From Dickeya dianthicola NCPPB 453 (GTDB taxonomy: Bacteria; Pseudomonadota; Gammaproteobacteria; Enterobacterales; Enterobacteriaceae): a DNA stretch of 64,000 nucleotides. The notes beneath the pieces were generated by a model that ran no database searches, was not told the origin of the DNA, and saw only the letters and a program-made list of their open reading frames with translations. Each line of letters begins with the position of its first letter. Positions within the stretch are counted from its first letter, which is position 1. Positions 1 through 7,854 of this stretch are shown one piece after another. The translations under genes were made by a program, and so were the position numbers. The stretch lies in NCBI RefSeq assembly GCF_000365305.1, contig NZ_CM001841.1, forward strand, positions 1,574,913-1,638,912, in the 5' to 3' direction.

Positions 1-76
1 CATTGTTATAGGTATAATACATTGTTATAGGTATCATACATTGTTATAGGTAAAAGGCATGACTATAGATAAACGG
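1..76. repeat. Tandem repeat, 19-bp unit, 3 to 4 copies
   Basis: Three adjacent copies of the unit CATTGTTATAGGTATAATA begin at 1, 20 and 39; only the last few bases vary. A degenerate fourth copy (about 14 of 19 bases) follows at 58-76. The array is AT-rich and intergenic and may extend left of the window. It has the same architecture as seven other arrays in this window but an unrelated unit sequence. Confidence 0.85.
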
Positions 77-378
77 TATGAAAAAAGCCTGTTTCGCGTC
101 GTTCCTGTTCTATTTTATTTCTGACCATTCGTTACGAGCAACAAAATGAATATGAGGTAGTGAGTCTCTTTGTGATGTCCGGCTCCCGGCGCATCGGCAT
201 GGAGGGGCGGTGTGATAACAGGGAAAGCGTGGTGGGGCGGGAGGATAGCGGAGAAAGGCGGCGTAGATTATCGTTGTAGCGGGCATTAACCTTTTCTCAC
301 ATTAATTCTTCCGTCAGTGATTACCCCGTCAAAGGTTGTTCCGCCAATAAAAATACCGCAATGATAATCATCAGGCCG
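77..378. other. Gene-free stretch downstream of the module A permease
   Basis: No convincing reading frame, RNA gene or mobile element is visible here. It lies beyond the 3' end of the leftward permease gene. No ATPase gene for that permease is found between it and the left edge. Confidence 0.6.
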
Positions 379-1962
379 TCAGCGGAAGCGCCAGGCAGTC
401 AGACGCCGCTCCGCCAGCGTGATGAGCCGATAAAACAGCGTGCTGACCAGTGCTATCAGCACCACGCCGGCGATCACCCGTTCCGACTGGAACAACTGCT
501 GGGCGCGGATCATCATGCTGCCAAGACCGTTGCCGGAGGCAATGAAATACTCCGCGCCGATGGCGCCGACCCAGGCGTGCATCAGCGACAACCGCAGCCC
601 GGAGAATAGCGCCGGCAGCATCGCCGGCAGCGTCAGCCAGCGTAGCCGCTGCCGCGCGCTGAGGCGCAGCACACGCGCGGTTTCCAGCAGCGACGGCGGC
701 AGATGGCGAACGCCCTGATAGCTTGCCAGCAGCGCGGGGAAAAACGCCGCCAGCGCGATGAACACCACTTTGGCGCTCTCTTCCAGCCCGAACCAGGCGG
801 TGAGCAGCGGCAACCAGGCGAACAGCGCGACGCTGCGCAGGGCGGAGAGCAGCGGCGTCAGCAGGCGATCGGCAATGCGGCTGCGGCCCAGCAGATAGCC
901 TAGCAGGCAGCCCAGACCGGCCCCCAGCGCGAACCCCGCCAGCGTGCGCGACAGGCTGGCGCTCAGCGCGGAGGTTAGTTCTCCGCTGCCCAACCCGGCC
1001 AGCAAGGCGGTAATCACCTCACGGGGCGCAGGCAGAAACGCGGCATGCACCCAGCGCTGATAGGTGACGAGTTGCCAGAGCAGGCACAGTAGCGCGGGCA
1101 GGAACCAGCCCGCCAGCGCGTGCCAGGCGGCGTGCGGCGCTGGGCTTTCGCGGCTCAGCACCGGCGCGGGCCAGAAAATCCAGCGCCGTTCCAGCCGTTG
1201 CAGCGCCTGTTCGCCCGCCAGACCAAACGCGCCGATCGCCAGAATACACACGAACACCAAATCCAGCATAAACAGCTGGCGGCTTTGCACCATCAGGTAA
1301 CCCAGCCCTTCGCTGGACGCCAGCAGCTCCACTGCTATCAACGACACCCAACCCTGTGAAAACGCCAGCCGCGTACCGGTCATCACGTACGGCAGCATGG
1401 CGGGGATCACCAGCCGGCGCAGCCGGGTCGGCCAGGGCAGGCGCAGCGTGCGCGCCAGCTCGTAGAGTGTCTGCGGCGTCTGGCGGATGCCGGCGCAGGT
1501 GCAAAGCGTCACCGGCACCGTCACCGCTTTGATCAATACCACCAGTTTCAGCGCTTCGCCGATGCCCAGCGCCAGCATCAGCAGCGGGATCCAGGCCAGC
1601 GTCGGGATTTGCGCCAGCACGTTGAACAGCGGCATACACAGGCGGTCCAGCGTGCGGCTAAGGCCGAACAGCACGCCGAGCGTCAGACCGAGCGCGATGC
1701 CGCCCGCCAGTCCGACTGCCAGCCGGGCCAGGCTAACCCGCAACTGGGGCGCCAGCTCTTGCGGAATGAAGTCGCGGGCGCTGTCGGCCACCGTGGCGGG
1801 TGAGGGCAGAATTTGTTCCGACATCCAGTCGTAGTGGCTGGCGAGCCACCAACCGCACACCAGCAACAGCGGCATCAGCAGTGCGCTGCACGCCGCCGAC
1901 AGGTGGGCGGACGGCCACGGTCGCGGCGGGTGCAGCGTCAGTTTGGGCATCGTCGGCATCAT
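379..1962 (-). CDS. Fused double ABC permease, sulfonate/nitrate/taurine type (module A)
   Basis: This 527-aa inner-membrane protein contains two BPD_transp_1 permease domains in one chain, roughly residues 20-260 and 275-525. Family members such as SsuC and TauC normally have one domain of about 260 aa. Each half has its EAA loop, near residues 166-195 and 426-455 (ELARTLRLPWPTRLRRL and ETARVLRLSARQRLRWL), where the ATPase docks. One chain could therefore supply the whole membrane pore. It is the last gene of tonB-exbB-exbD-permease, 15 bp after exbD. It is paralogous to the permease at 20697-22301. No ATPase is adjacent. The substrate is inferred to be an organosulfur compound, from neighbours only. 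Confidence 0.85.
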   Translation of the reverse strand: MMPTMPKLTLHPPRPWPSAHLSAACSALLMPLLLVCGWWLASHYDWMSEQILPSPATVADSARDFIPQELAPQLRVSLARLAVGLAGGIALGLTLGVLFGLSRTLDRLCMPLFNVLAQIPTLAWIPLLMLALGIGEALKLVVLIKAVTVPVTLCTCAGIRQTPQTLYELARTLRLPWPTRLRRLVIPAMLPYVMTGTRLAFSQGWVSLIAVELLASSEGLGYLMVQSRQLFMLDLVFVCILAIGAFGLAGEQALQRLERRWIFWPAPVLSRESPAPHAAWHALAGWFLPALLCLLWQLVTYQRWVHAAFLPAPREVITALLAGLGSGELTSALSASLSRTLAGFALGAGLGCLLGYLLGRSRIADRLLTPLLSALRSVALFAWLPLLTAWFGLEESAKVVFIALAAFFPALLASYQGVRHLPPSLLETARVLRLSARQRLRWLTLPAMLPALFSGLRLSLMHAWVGAIGAEYFIASGNGLGSMMIRAQQLFQSERVIAGVVLIALVSTLFYRLITLAERRLTAWRFR

Positions 1963-1977
1963 CGTGGCGCGCCGTGG

Positions 1978-2379
1978 TTATTTGCGGGTCAGCAGCGACA
2001 AACGGCTGATGCCCGCTTTTTCCAGATCGGCCAGCAGCGCAGCCACCGCGCCATAGTTGGCGGCGTCTTCCGCCTGCACCTGCACCACCAGCTCCGGATT
2101 GGCGGTTTTGGCCTGTTGCAGGCGCGCCGTCAGTGCTTCACGAGGCAGGGCTTCCTTGTCGATAAACAGCTGTTGCGATGCATCCAGGCTTATTACCAGC
2201 GGGCGCGGCGAGTCGGCCGGCGCCACCGCTGCCGTCTTGGGCAGGCGAATCGGGATGCTGTTGGTCAGCATCGGTGCGGTGACGATAAACACCACCAGCA
2301 GCACCAGCATCACGTCCACCAGCGGGGTGATGTTCATTTCGCTCATTACCTCGTCATTGTCGCGGGAAGCAAACGCCAT
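1978..2379 (-). CDS. exbD: ExbD-type biopolymer transport protein
   Basis: This 133-aa protein matches the ExbD/TolR family: a short cytoplasmic N-terminus, one membrane segment (about residues 19-40, VDVMLVLLVVFIVTAPML) and a periplasmic domain. The Asp in PLVDVMLVLL is in the place of the conserved proton-pathway Asp of the family. With ExbB it uses the proton gradient to energise TonB. It lies 2 bp after exbB and 15 bp before the fused permease, so the Ton motor and an ABC permease are probably on one transcript. It is likely a second, dedicated copy rather than the housekeeping exbBD, but the rest of the genome is not visible. Confidence 0.9.
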   Translation of the reverse strand: MAFASRDNDEVMSEMNITPLVDVMLVLLVVFIVTAPMLTNSIPIRLPKTAAVAPADSPRPLVISLDASQQLFIDKEALPREALTARLQQAKTANPELVVQVQAEDAANYGAVAALLADLEKAGISRLSLLTRK

Positions 2380-2381
2380 GA

Positions 2382-3080
2382 TTACACCACCTCGCGGATC
2401 GTCTGCACCGCATAAGGCGCGGCCGGTTGCTCCGGGGCGAGGCGGAATTCCTGCGCCTGCGCCACGCTGTAAATGTCATGGGCAAAGTCGTCCATGTCGG
2501 CCACTTCCAGCTTCAGCCGGCGCAGAAAATAGTTGTAAATCAGCACCGCGGGCACGGCCACCGCGATGCCGATGCCGGTGGCGATCAGCGCATTGCCGAT
2601 GGGGCCGGCGACGGTATCCAGACTGGCGGAACCCGACTGGCCTATCGTCTGCAACGCCGCCATGATGCCCCACACGGTGCCGAACAAACCGATGAACGGC
2701 GAGGTGGTGCCGATGCTGGCCAGCAGCGCCAGGCCGTTTTCCAGCGAGCGGCGTTCGCGTTGGATTTGCTGCTGCAACGCCCGCTCGACCCGGTCTTGCA
2801 GATGCGCTATCGGCGTGATGCGGTCTTTCACCCGTTCCAGCGTCAGCTGCGTGGCGCGCGCCAGATTCGCCAGCGCGCCGGGATGGGCGGCATCGCGCAG
2901 CGCGGCGTCGATGTTCTCCTGCTGCCAGAACCGCTGGCGGAACTGTTGATTACGCCGCCGCTGACGGGCGTACTGCGCCAGCTTGAGTAGCCCGATGGAC
3001 CAGGTGACGAGCGAGAAAAACAGCAACAACAGGATCACGCCCCCTTCCGGGGACAGCAGAGCGATATGTTCGAGCGTCAT
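2382..3080 (-). CDS. exbB: ExbB/TolQ-type proton channel protein
   Basis: This 232-aa protein belongs to the MotA/TolQ/ExbB family. It has an N-terminal membrane segment (about 12-32) and two further ones in the C-terminal half (about 113-140 and 155-180), including the family-typical stretches LASIGTTSPFIGLFGTVWGI and GPIGNALIATGIGIAVAVPA. It forms the inner-membrane proton channel with ExbD that powers TonB. It sits between tonB (13-bp gap) and exbD (2-bp gap). It supports the idea that this locus has its own outer-membrane energising complex for the receptor at 5523-7844. Confidence 0.9.
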   Translation of the reverse strand: MTLEHIALLSPEGGVILLLLFFSLVTWSIGLLKLAQYARQRRRNQQFRQRFWQQENIDAALRDAAHPGALANLARATQLTLERVKDRITPIAHLQDRVERALQQQIQRERRSLENGLALLASIGTTSPFIGLFGTVWGIMAALQTIGQSGSASLDTVAGPIGNALIATGIGIAVAVPAVLIYNYFLRRLKLEVADMDDFAHDIYSVAQAQEFRLAPEQPAAPYAVQTIREVV

Positions 3081-3093
3081 AATAGGGATGCCT

Positions 3094-3933
3094 CTATGAG
3101 TTCAGGGTGAAATCGACAGGAACCACGACCCAGCCGCTTTCCGGCTGGTCGCCCCGGCGGGCCGGTACGAACGACCAGTGCTGCACCGCCTCGCGGGCGG
3201 CGTCGTCCAGCGCCGGGTAGCCACTGGAGTGTTGCAGGCGGATGGTTTGTACCTTGCCGTCCGGCCGTACCTGGACATTAAGCAGCACCGTGCCTTCCCA
3301 ACCGCGGTTGATAGCCACATCCGGATAGGCGGGCGGCGGGTTGCGCAGATACGCGGCGTTGGCGGAAGGCGGCGTCACCGGCGCGGCTACCGCCGGCGTG
3401 GCGGCAGGGGCGGCGGCGGTATTAGTATTAACGGGCGCGGTCTGCGCCGCCGGCGCTACCGGCTGGCGCGGCGTCGCCGCTTGTTTAGCGATCGGGTTGA
3501 CCGGTTTGGGTCGTTTGGTCGGTTTTGGCGTCAGCGCCTGCTCATCCACCGGCGGTTCGACGGCGGGCGGCGGTTCGACCGGCGCGCTATCGGCCGGCGG
3601 CGTTGGTTGAGAAGGCATTGTTTTATAAGATACCGCTTCAGACGGTATCGTTTCAGCCGGCGCCGGTGCGGCGGCGAATTCGATGGTTACCGGCAGCGGG
3701 CGCGGCGGAACCAGCGTCGGCGACGACGGGCGCAACAACAGCGGCGCCAGCACCGCGGCGTGCAACGTCAGCGCCAGCGTGAGGGTGAGCCACCTTTCCG
3801 AACGTCGCCCGGACAAGGCGACCGGCCAGGCCAGCGCAACAGCGCCTGCGGCAACTGGCCGGGGGGCTGCGCCGCTGCCTGATGTGTCCGGCCAGTTGAC
3901 GCTGGCAGCCCCGGCATACAGGGGATGAGTCAT
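3094..3933 (-). CDS. tonB: TonB family energy transducer
   Basis: This is a 279-aa protein. I chose the ATG at 3933 (MTHPLYAG), which has a GAGGAG ribosome site about ten bases upstream; an in-frame start 15 codons earlier is less likely. It has one membrane anchor (WLTLTLALTLHAAVLAPLLL), then a Pro-rich, Ala-rich periplasmic linker with PPPAVEPPVDEQ and PKPTKRPKPVNP. The C-terminal TonB domain (about residues 195-279) has YPDVAINRGWEGTVLLNVQV and SSGYPALDDAAREAVQHW. It spans the periplasm to contact TonB-dependent receptors and starts the operon tonB-exbB-exbD-permease. Partnership with the receptor encoded divergently nearby is inferred. Confidence 0.9.
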   Translation of the reverse strand: MTHPLYAGAASVNWPDTSGSGAAPRPVAAGAVALAWPVALSGRRSERWLTLTLALTLHAAVLAPLLLRPSSPTLVPPRPLPVTIEFAAAPAPAETIPSEAVSYKTMPSQPTPPADSAPVEPPPAVEPPVDEQALTPKPTKRPKPVNPIAKQAATPRQPVAPAAQTAPVNTNTAAAPAATPAVAAPVTPPSANAAYLRNPPPAYPDVAINRGWEGTVLLNVQVRPDGKVQTIRLQHSSGYPALDDAAREAVQHWSFVPARRGDQPESGWVVVPVDFTLNS

Positions 3934-4417
3934 GATGGCGTTACTCCTCAATAAAACTGACGCAGCGAATATCCGCATTGTCGATTTTTAATTATTTGTC
4001 TTTGATGTCAAATGCCATATCTCGCTATCAATATGCTGTCTTGTCGCGGTTGAGCCGGCTGGCGTTCCTGTGGCGACGATCGTTGTTTATTTTATTTCCC
4101 CGGTCAGATGGCATTTACCCTAATCGTCGGCGGGAAAAAAAAGCTAATGCATCATCGGCATAGTTTTTTTGCGTTTGCTGCATCAGGCGGGCAACGCCGG
4201 TATTGCCTGTTTTAGTTAATTCATAAAAATACAAATGACATTTTTATATTAGCCAGTTTATTTCCCACCCTTTAAATGTTGCCGGAGCAAACACAACAAT
4301 CGGTCTTCGTAATAATCGGTCTGCGTAATAACCGGTCTGCACAATAACCGGTCTGCGTAATAACCGGTCCGCACAATTCGTCGGTGCGCTGATGACTTTT
4401 CACACTGGGGGGAAAAT
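3934..4417. other. Divergent promoter region of module A
   Basis: This 484-bp gene-free region separates the leftward tonB operon from the rightward binding-protein operon, so promoters for both should lie here. It is AT-rich in the middle (about 4200-4260), and the five-copy 16-bp tandem array at 4301-4380 ends 37 bp before the binding-protein start. I could not assign promoter boxes with confidence. Small reading frames crossing it encode the repeat in translation and are not credible genes. Confidence 0.6.
4301..4380. repeat. Tandem repeat, 16-bp unit, 5 copies
   Basis: Five contiguous copies begin at 4301, 4317, 4333, 4349 and 4365. The consensus is CGGTCTGCGTAATAAC, with alternation of GCGTAA and GCACAA between copies. 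The array ends 37 bp upstream of the ATG of the module A binding protein. It could therefore affect its promoter or leader, or bind a regulator repeatedly; neither is shown by sequence alone. Confidence 0.9.
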
Positions 4418-5425
4418 ATGAAGCAAACGGGAAAACACGGGTTACTGTCCGGCCTGCTGGCCTTAATGATGTTCTGGCACGCGGGAGCGCAGGCGGCGAG
4501 CGCCACCGAGATTCGTATTGCGGTGTCGGATATCGGCGCCGGTTCTCAACCGAGCGGCGGCGGGCTGGTGGACCTGATTTTCAGTCAGAAACGGCTGGAG
4601 CGGGAGTTCGCCCGCGACGGCATTAGCGTGCGCTGGCTGTTTATCAAAGGCGCCGGACCGGTGATTAACGAAGGCTTCGCCAACCATCAGATAGACATGG
4701 CGTATCTGGGCGATCTGGCCAGTATCATCGGTCGTTCGCGCGGGCTGGACTCGGTAGTGATTGGCGCGGCGGCGCGCGGGGTCAACCACTATCTGGCGGT
4801 GTCCCGTGGTTCGCCGATTCACCGGCTGGAGGATCTAAAAGGCAAGCAGGTGGGGCTGTTTCGCGGCACCGCGGCGGAGCTGTCGTTCGTCACCGCGCTG
4901 CACTCCCGCGGGCTGAGCGAGTCGGACATGAAAATCATTAATCTGGACTTCGCCGCCGCCAGCGCCGCGCTGGCGGCCGGCCAGATTGACGCGACCTGGG
5001 GCGGCAGCAACGCGCTGGCGCTGCGCGATAAAGGGCTGGCGGATATCGCGGTATCCACCCGCGACTTGCAGGGCGCGGGACAACTGAGCGGGCTGATTCT
5101 GGTCGCCGGCGATTTCGCCCGCCAGAATCAGGACGTGCTGGCGCGTATTATCAAGGTACAGAAAGAGGCGTCTGCGTGGGCCAGTCAGCCCACCAATCGG
5201 GATAATTATATTCAACTGCTGGCGACGCAATCCGGTTATCCGGAACCATTGCTGCGTGAAGATTTGGACGGGATGCCGCCGTTATCCCACTTATTATCGC
5301 CGGAATTGGACCCCGCTTTTGTCGCTATTCTCAAACAGTCCGTTGCGCTGGCGTATGAGGCGAAATTAATCCGTAAATCCTTTTCGGTGGAAGCATGGCT
5401 TGATGGCGCATTTTTAAAACGTTAG
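4418..5425 (+). CDS. ABC substrate-binding protein, sulfonate/sulfate-ester type (module A)
   Basis: This 335-aa periplasmic protein has a Sec signal peptide (about residues 1-27, ending AGAQAAS). The mature part resembles the SsuA/TauA/NMT1 class, with an early IRIAVSD strand, the KGAGPVINE and ANHQIDMAYLGDLA segments and a C-terminal SFSVEAWLD. The start has a GGGGGGA ribosome site. It is paralogous to the binding protein at 22542-23639 (shared KGAGP..NE..AN.Q.D.AYLGDLA.IIGRS.GL). It is the first gene of the rightward operon with the receptor and exported proteins, and should feed the fused permease at 379-1962. The exact ligand is unknown; an organic sulfonate or sulfate ester is inferred. 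Confidence 0.85.
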   Translation: MKQTGKHGLLSGLLALMMFWHAGAQAASATEIRIAVSDIGAGSQPSGGGLVDLIFSQKRLEREFARDGISVRWLFIKGAGPVINEGFANHQIDMAYLGDLASIIGRSRGLDSVVIGAAARGVNHYLAVSRGSPIHRLEDLKGKQVGLFRGTAAELSFVTALHSRGLSESDMKIINLDFAAASAALAAGQIDATWGGSNALALRDKGLADIAVSTRDLQGAGQLSGLILVAGDFARQNQDVLARIIKVQKEASAWASQPTNRDNYIQLLATQSGYPEPLLREDLDGMPPLSHLLSPELDPAFVAILKQSVALAYEAKLIRKSFSVEAWLDGAFLKR

Positions 5426-5522
5426 CGCTGATTCGTCTTTCATTCATTATTTTTCTTTCCGCCTTATTTTATTGTCGCGCCTGCGCGGCAGGGGCGGTTT
5501 TATTTAAAAACTTGGGGTGGAT

Positions 5523-7844
5523 ATGGGTAATAAAAAAAATGTGCTTAAAAAAAACGTTTTCTGGCGCTACCCGGTGGTGATTGGCAGCGTGCTGGCGATG
5601 CAGGGGCTGGCGCAGGCAGCGGATGCGCCGACGACAGCGGCAAACGCCGTGGCGACGCCGGACGCCGCGACCCGCGCCGAAGCCACGGCGGACCCCGCGC
5701 AGGCAGTGCGGCTCAAGCGGGTGCAGGTTAACGCGCAGCGTCGGCAAGCGCAGCAGCAAACCAGCCTGGCGTCGGTGGTGGACGGCAAAGAGCTGGAGCA
5801 GGATCGGCTCTACCGCTTTGAAGACTTGTCGCAGGCGGTCACCGGCGTGGATATCGCCGCGGCGGATGCGCTCGACACCCGGGTGACCATTCGCGGCATC
5901 GGCGACGGCGGCGGCAGCGAAATCAACATCGGTATGCCAAGCAGCGTCGGGCTGTTTCTGGACGGGGTGTACCTGTCCCGCCCCGGCATGTTGTCCAACG
6001 ACCTGCTGGATATCGATGCGGTCAGCGTGCTGAAGGGGCCGCAGGGCACGCTGTACGGCTTTAACACCACCGGCGGCGCGGTGGATATCCGTAGCCGCAG
6101 GCCGACGTTCAAACCGGAAGTGTCGCTGGAACAGTCGTTCGGCCAGCGCGGCTACGTGCAGTCCAAACTGATGGCGTCCGGCGCGCTCAGCGACAACTGG
6201 GCCGGGCGCATCAATCTGTCGCACACCGAAAAGGGCGGCTACGTCTACAACGTGCAAAACGGCCACCAACTGGGCGGCAGCAACAGCAACGGCGTGCGCG
6301 GCCAACTGCTGTACCAGCCGGATGATGGCTTCAGCCTGCGTATCATCGGTGATTACAGCGAGGCGACCAGCTACCCGGTGATGTCGCTGGTGGACAGCTA
6401 CCCGGTCGGCGGCGTGGATCAGTTCCGCACCCGGGCGGCGGCGGTCGGGGCGCGGCTGGTGGATGGCCGTCAGGTGGCGCTGGACGACGAAACCAAAAAC
6501 CGCGTCGCGCAGGGCGGCGGCTCGGTGGAGGCCAACTGGCGGCTGCGCAACGGCTATACCCTGAATTCGCTGTCATCGCTGCGTTATTTCCGCTTTCTGC
6601 CGGGTACCGCCGACGGCCTGAGCATTCCGCTGTATCAGGACAGCGGCGCGGATGCTCGCGACCGCACCTGGGGGCAGCGTTTCTGGGTGGATTCGCCCAA
6701 AGGCGGGCTGGCGGATTATTCGTTCGGGGTGGATTACTGGGGCGAAAATCTGGATACCTTCGGGCACGATCGTTACAACAACAACGCGCGCGTCACCCGC
6801 TGGTACGGCAACACCAGCAACACCGGCAAATTCGTACAACGTTTCGGCTCGCTGGAAGACACGGTGTATTCAGCTTTCGCCCGCAGCACCTGGCATCTGG
6901 GCGACCGCTTCGACCTGACCACCGGCGTGCGGGAAACCTACGAGAAGAAAACCGGCAGCTTCCGCCGCATCAACAAAAACGATTTCGACTCCGGCGATCT
7001 GTCGCAGACTAATCACCTGCCGTCCGCCACCGTTAGCCTTAACTGGTATGCCACCCCCAACGTGACGCCGTACCTGACGCTGGCCTACGGTGAAAAGGCC
7101 AGCGGCCTCAACATCTCTTCCGGGGCGGCGAAGCAGGCGGGCGTCGATAGCCTGTACATCAAGCCGGAGAAAACCCGCGCCGCGGAACTGGGGGTGAAAA
7201 CCCACTGGCTGCAACGCCGGGTGGAGTGGAACACCGCGCTGTTCTGGAATGAAGTCAGCGAGTTCCAGACCACCGCCTACGACGAAGAAACGCTGAGCAG
7301 CTATCTGGTGAACGCCGGTAAATTCCGCTCACGCGGCGTGGAGTCGCAACTGGCGCTGCGCCCGGTCGAGGGGCTGACGCTGAGTTTTAACGGCACCTTG
7401 CTGGACGCCAGCTATCTGGATTTCAAAAACGCCAAATGCCCGCCGGAAGTGACGCTGGCGGCCAACCCGCCCACCTCCTGCGACCTGAGCGGCGAGCGGG
7501 TGTTCAGCTCGCCGACGCTGACCTACAACGCCCGCATCCGCTACGAGTGGCAAACCGTCAATAACCTGCAAGCGTTTGTAGCCGGCCGTTGGGCCTGGCG
7601 CAGCTGGGCCTACGGCACGGTGGACAACTCCGACTTTACCCGCATTCCGGCCTACGGCGTGCTTAACCTGTCCACCGGCGTGAGCGGCAAACAGGACGGA
7701 CACGCCTGGCGCGCCACCCTGTGGCTGAACAACGCGCTGGATAAGACCTACTACCGCACCGTCAAGTCGGGCGATTACGGATCGGCGTACGGCGTGCTGG
7801 GAGAACTGCGCACGCTGGGGATCACGCTGGGTTATGACTTCTGA
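5523..7844 (+). CDS. TonB-dependent outer-membrane receptor (module A)
   Basis: The protein is about 773 aa. I prefer the ATG at 5523 to the GTG at 5517 because GGGG lies just upstream. It has a signal peptide ending GLAQAAD and then an N-terminal plug (about residues 70-170) with VLKGPQGTLYGFNTTGGAVDI, the usual plug signature. A 22-strand barrel ends in LGITLGYDF with the terminal Phe typical of outer-membrane barrels. Receptors of this class move large or scarce ligands using TonB. It follows the binding-protein gene by about 100 bp and precedes the Tat protein by 10 bp, so it probably carries the same ligand. A role in sulfate-ester uptake (as for SftP of Pseudomonas putida) is inferred from context. 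Confidence 0.88.
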   Translation: MGNKKNVLKKNVFWRYPVVIGSVLAMQGLAQAADAPTTAANAVATPDAATRAEATADPAQAVRLKRVQVNAQRRQAQQQTSLASVVDGKELEQDRLYRFEDLSQAVTGVDIAAADALDTRVTIRGIGDGGGSEINIGMPSSVGLFLDGVYLSRPGMLSNDLLDIDAVSVLKGPQGTLYGFNTTGGAVDIRSRRPTFKPEVSLEQSFGQRGYVQSKLMASGALSDNWAGRINLSHTEKGGYVYNVQNGHQLGGSNSNGVRGQLLYQPDDGFSLRIIGDYSEATSYPVMSLVDSYPVGGVDQFRTRAAAVGARLVDGRQVALDDETKNRVAQGGGSVEANWRLRNGYTLNSLSSLRYFRFLPGTADGLSIPLYQDSGADARDRTWGQRFWVDSPKGGLADYSFGVDYWGENLDTFGHDRYNNNARVTRWYGNTSNTGKFVQRFGSLEDTVYSAFARSTWHLGDRFDLTTGVRETYEKKTGSFRRINKNDFDSGDLSQTNHLPSATVSLNWYATPNVTPYLTLAYGEKASGLNISSGAAKQAGVDSLYIKPEKTRAAELGVKTHWLQRRVEWNTALFWNEVSEFQTTAYDEETLSSYLVNAGKFRSRGVESQLALRPVEGLTLSFNGTLLDASYLDFKNAKCPPEVTLAANPPTSCDLSGERVFSSPTLTYNARIRYEWQTVNNLQAFVAGRWAWRSWAYGTVDNSDFTRIPAYGVLNLSTGVSGKQDGHAWRATLWLNNALDKTYYRTVKSGDYGSAYGVLGELRTLGITLGYDF

Positions 7845-7854
7845 GGAGACGCCG

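Noticed and set aside
4301-4380. CRISPR array
   Set aside because: In this and the other tandem arrays the units are directly adjacent with no unique spacers, and no cas gene is present.
4258-4506. 82-codon minus-strand frame across the 16-bp repeats
   Set aside because: Its repeated YYADRLL-like residues are only the translation of the tandem array, and it overlaps the binding-protein signal peptide.
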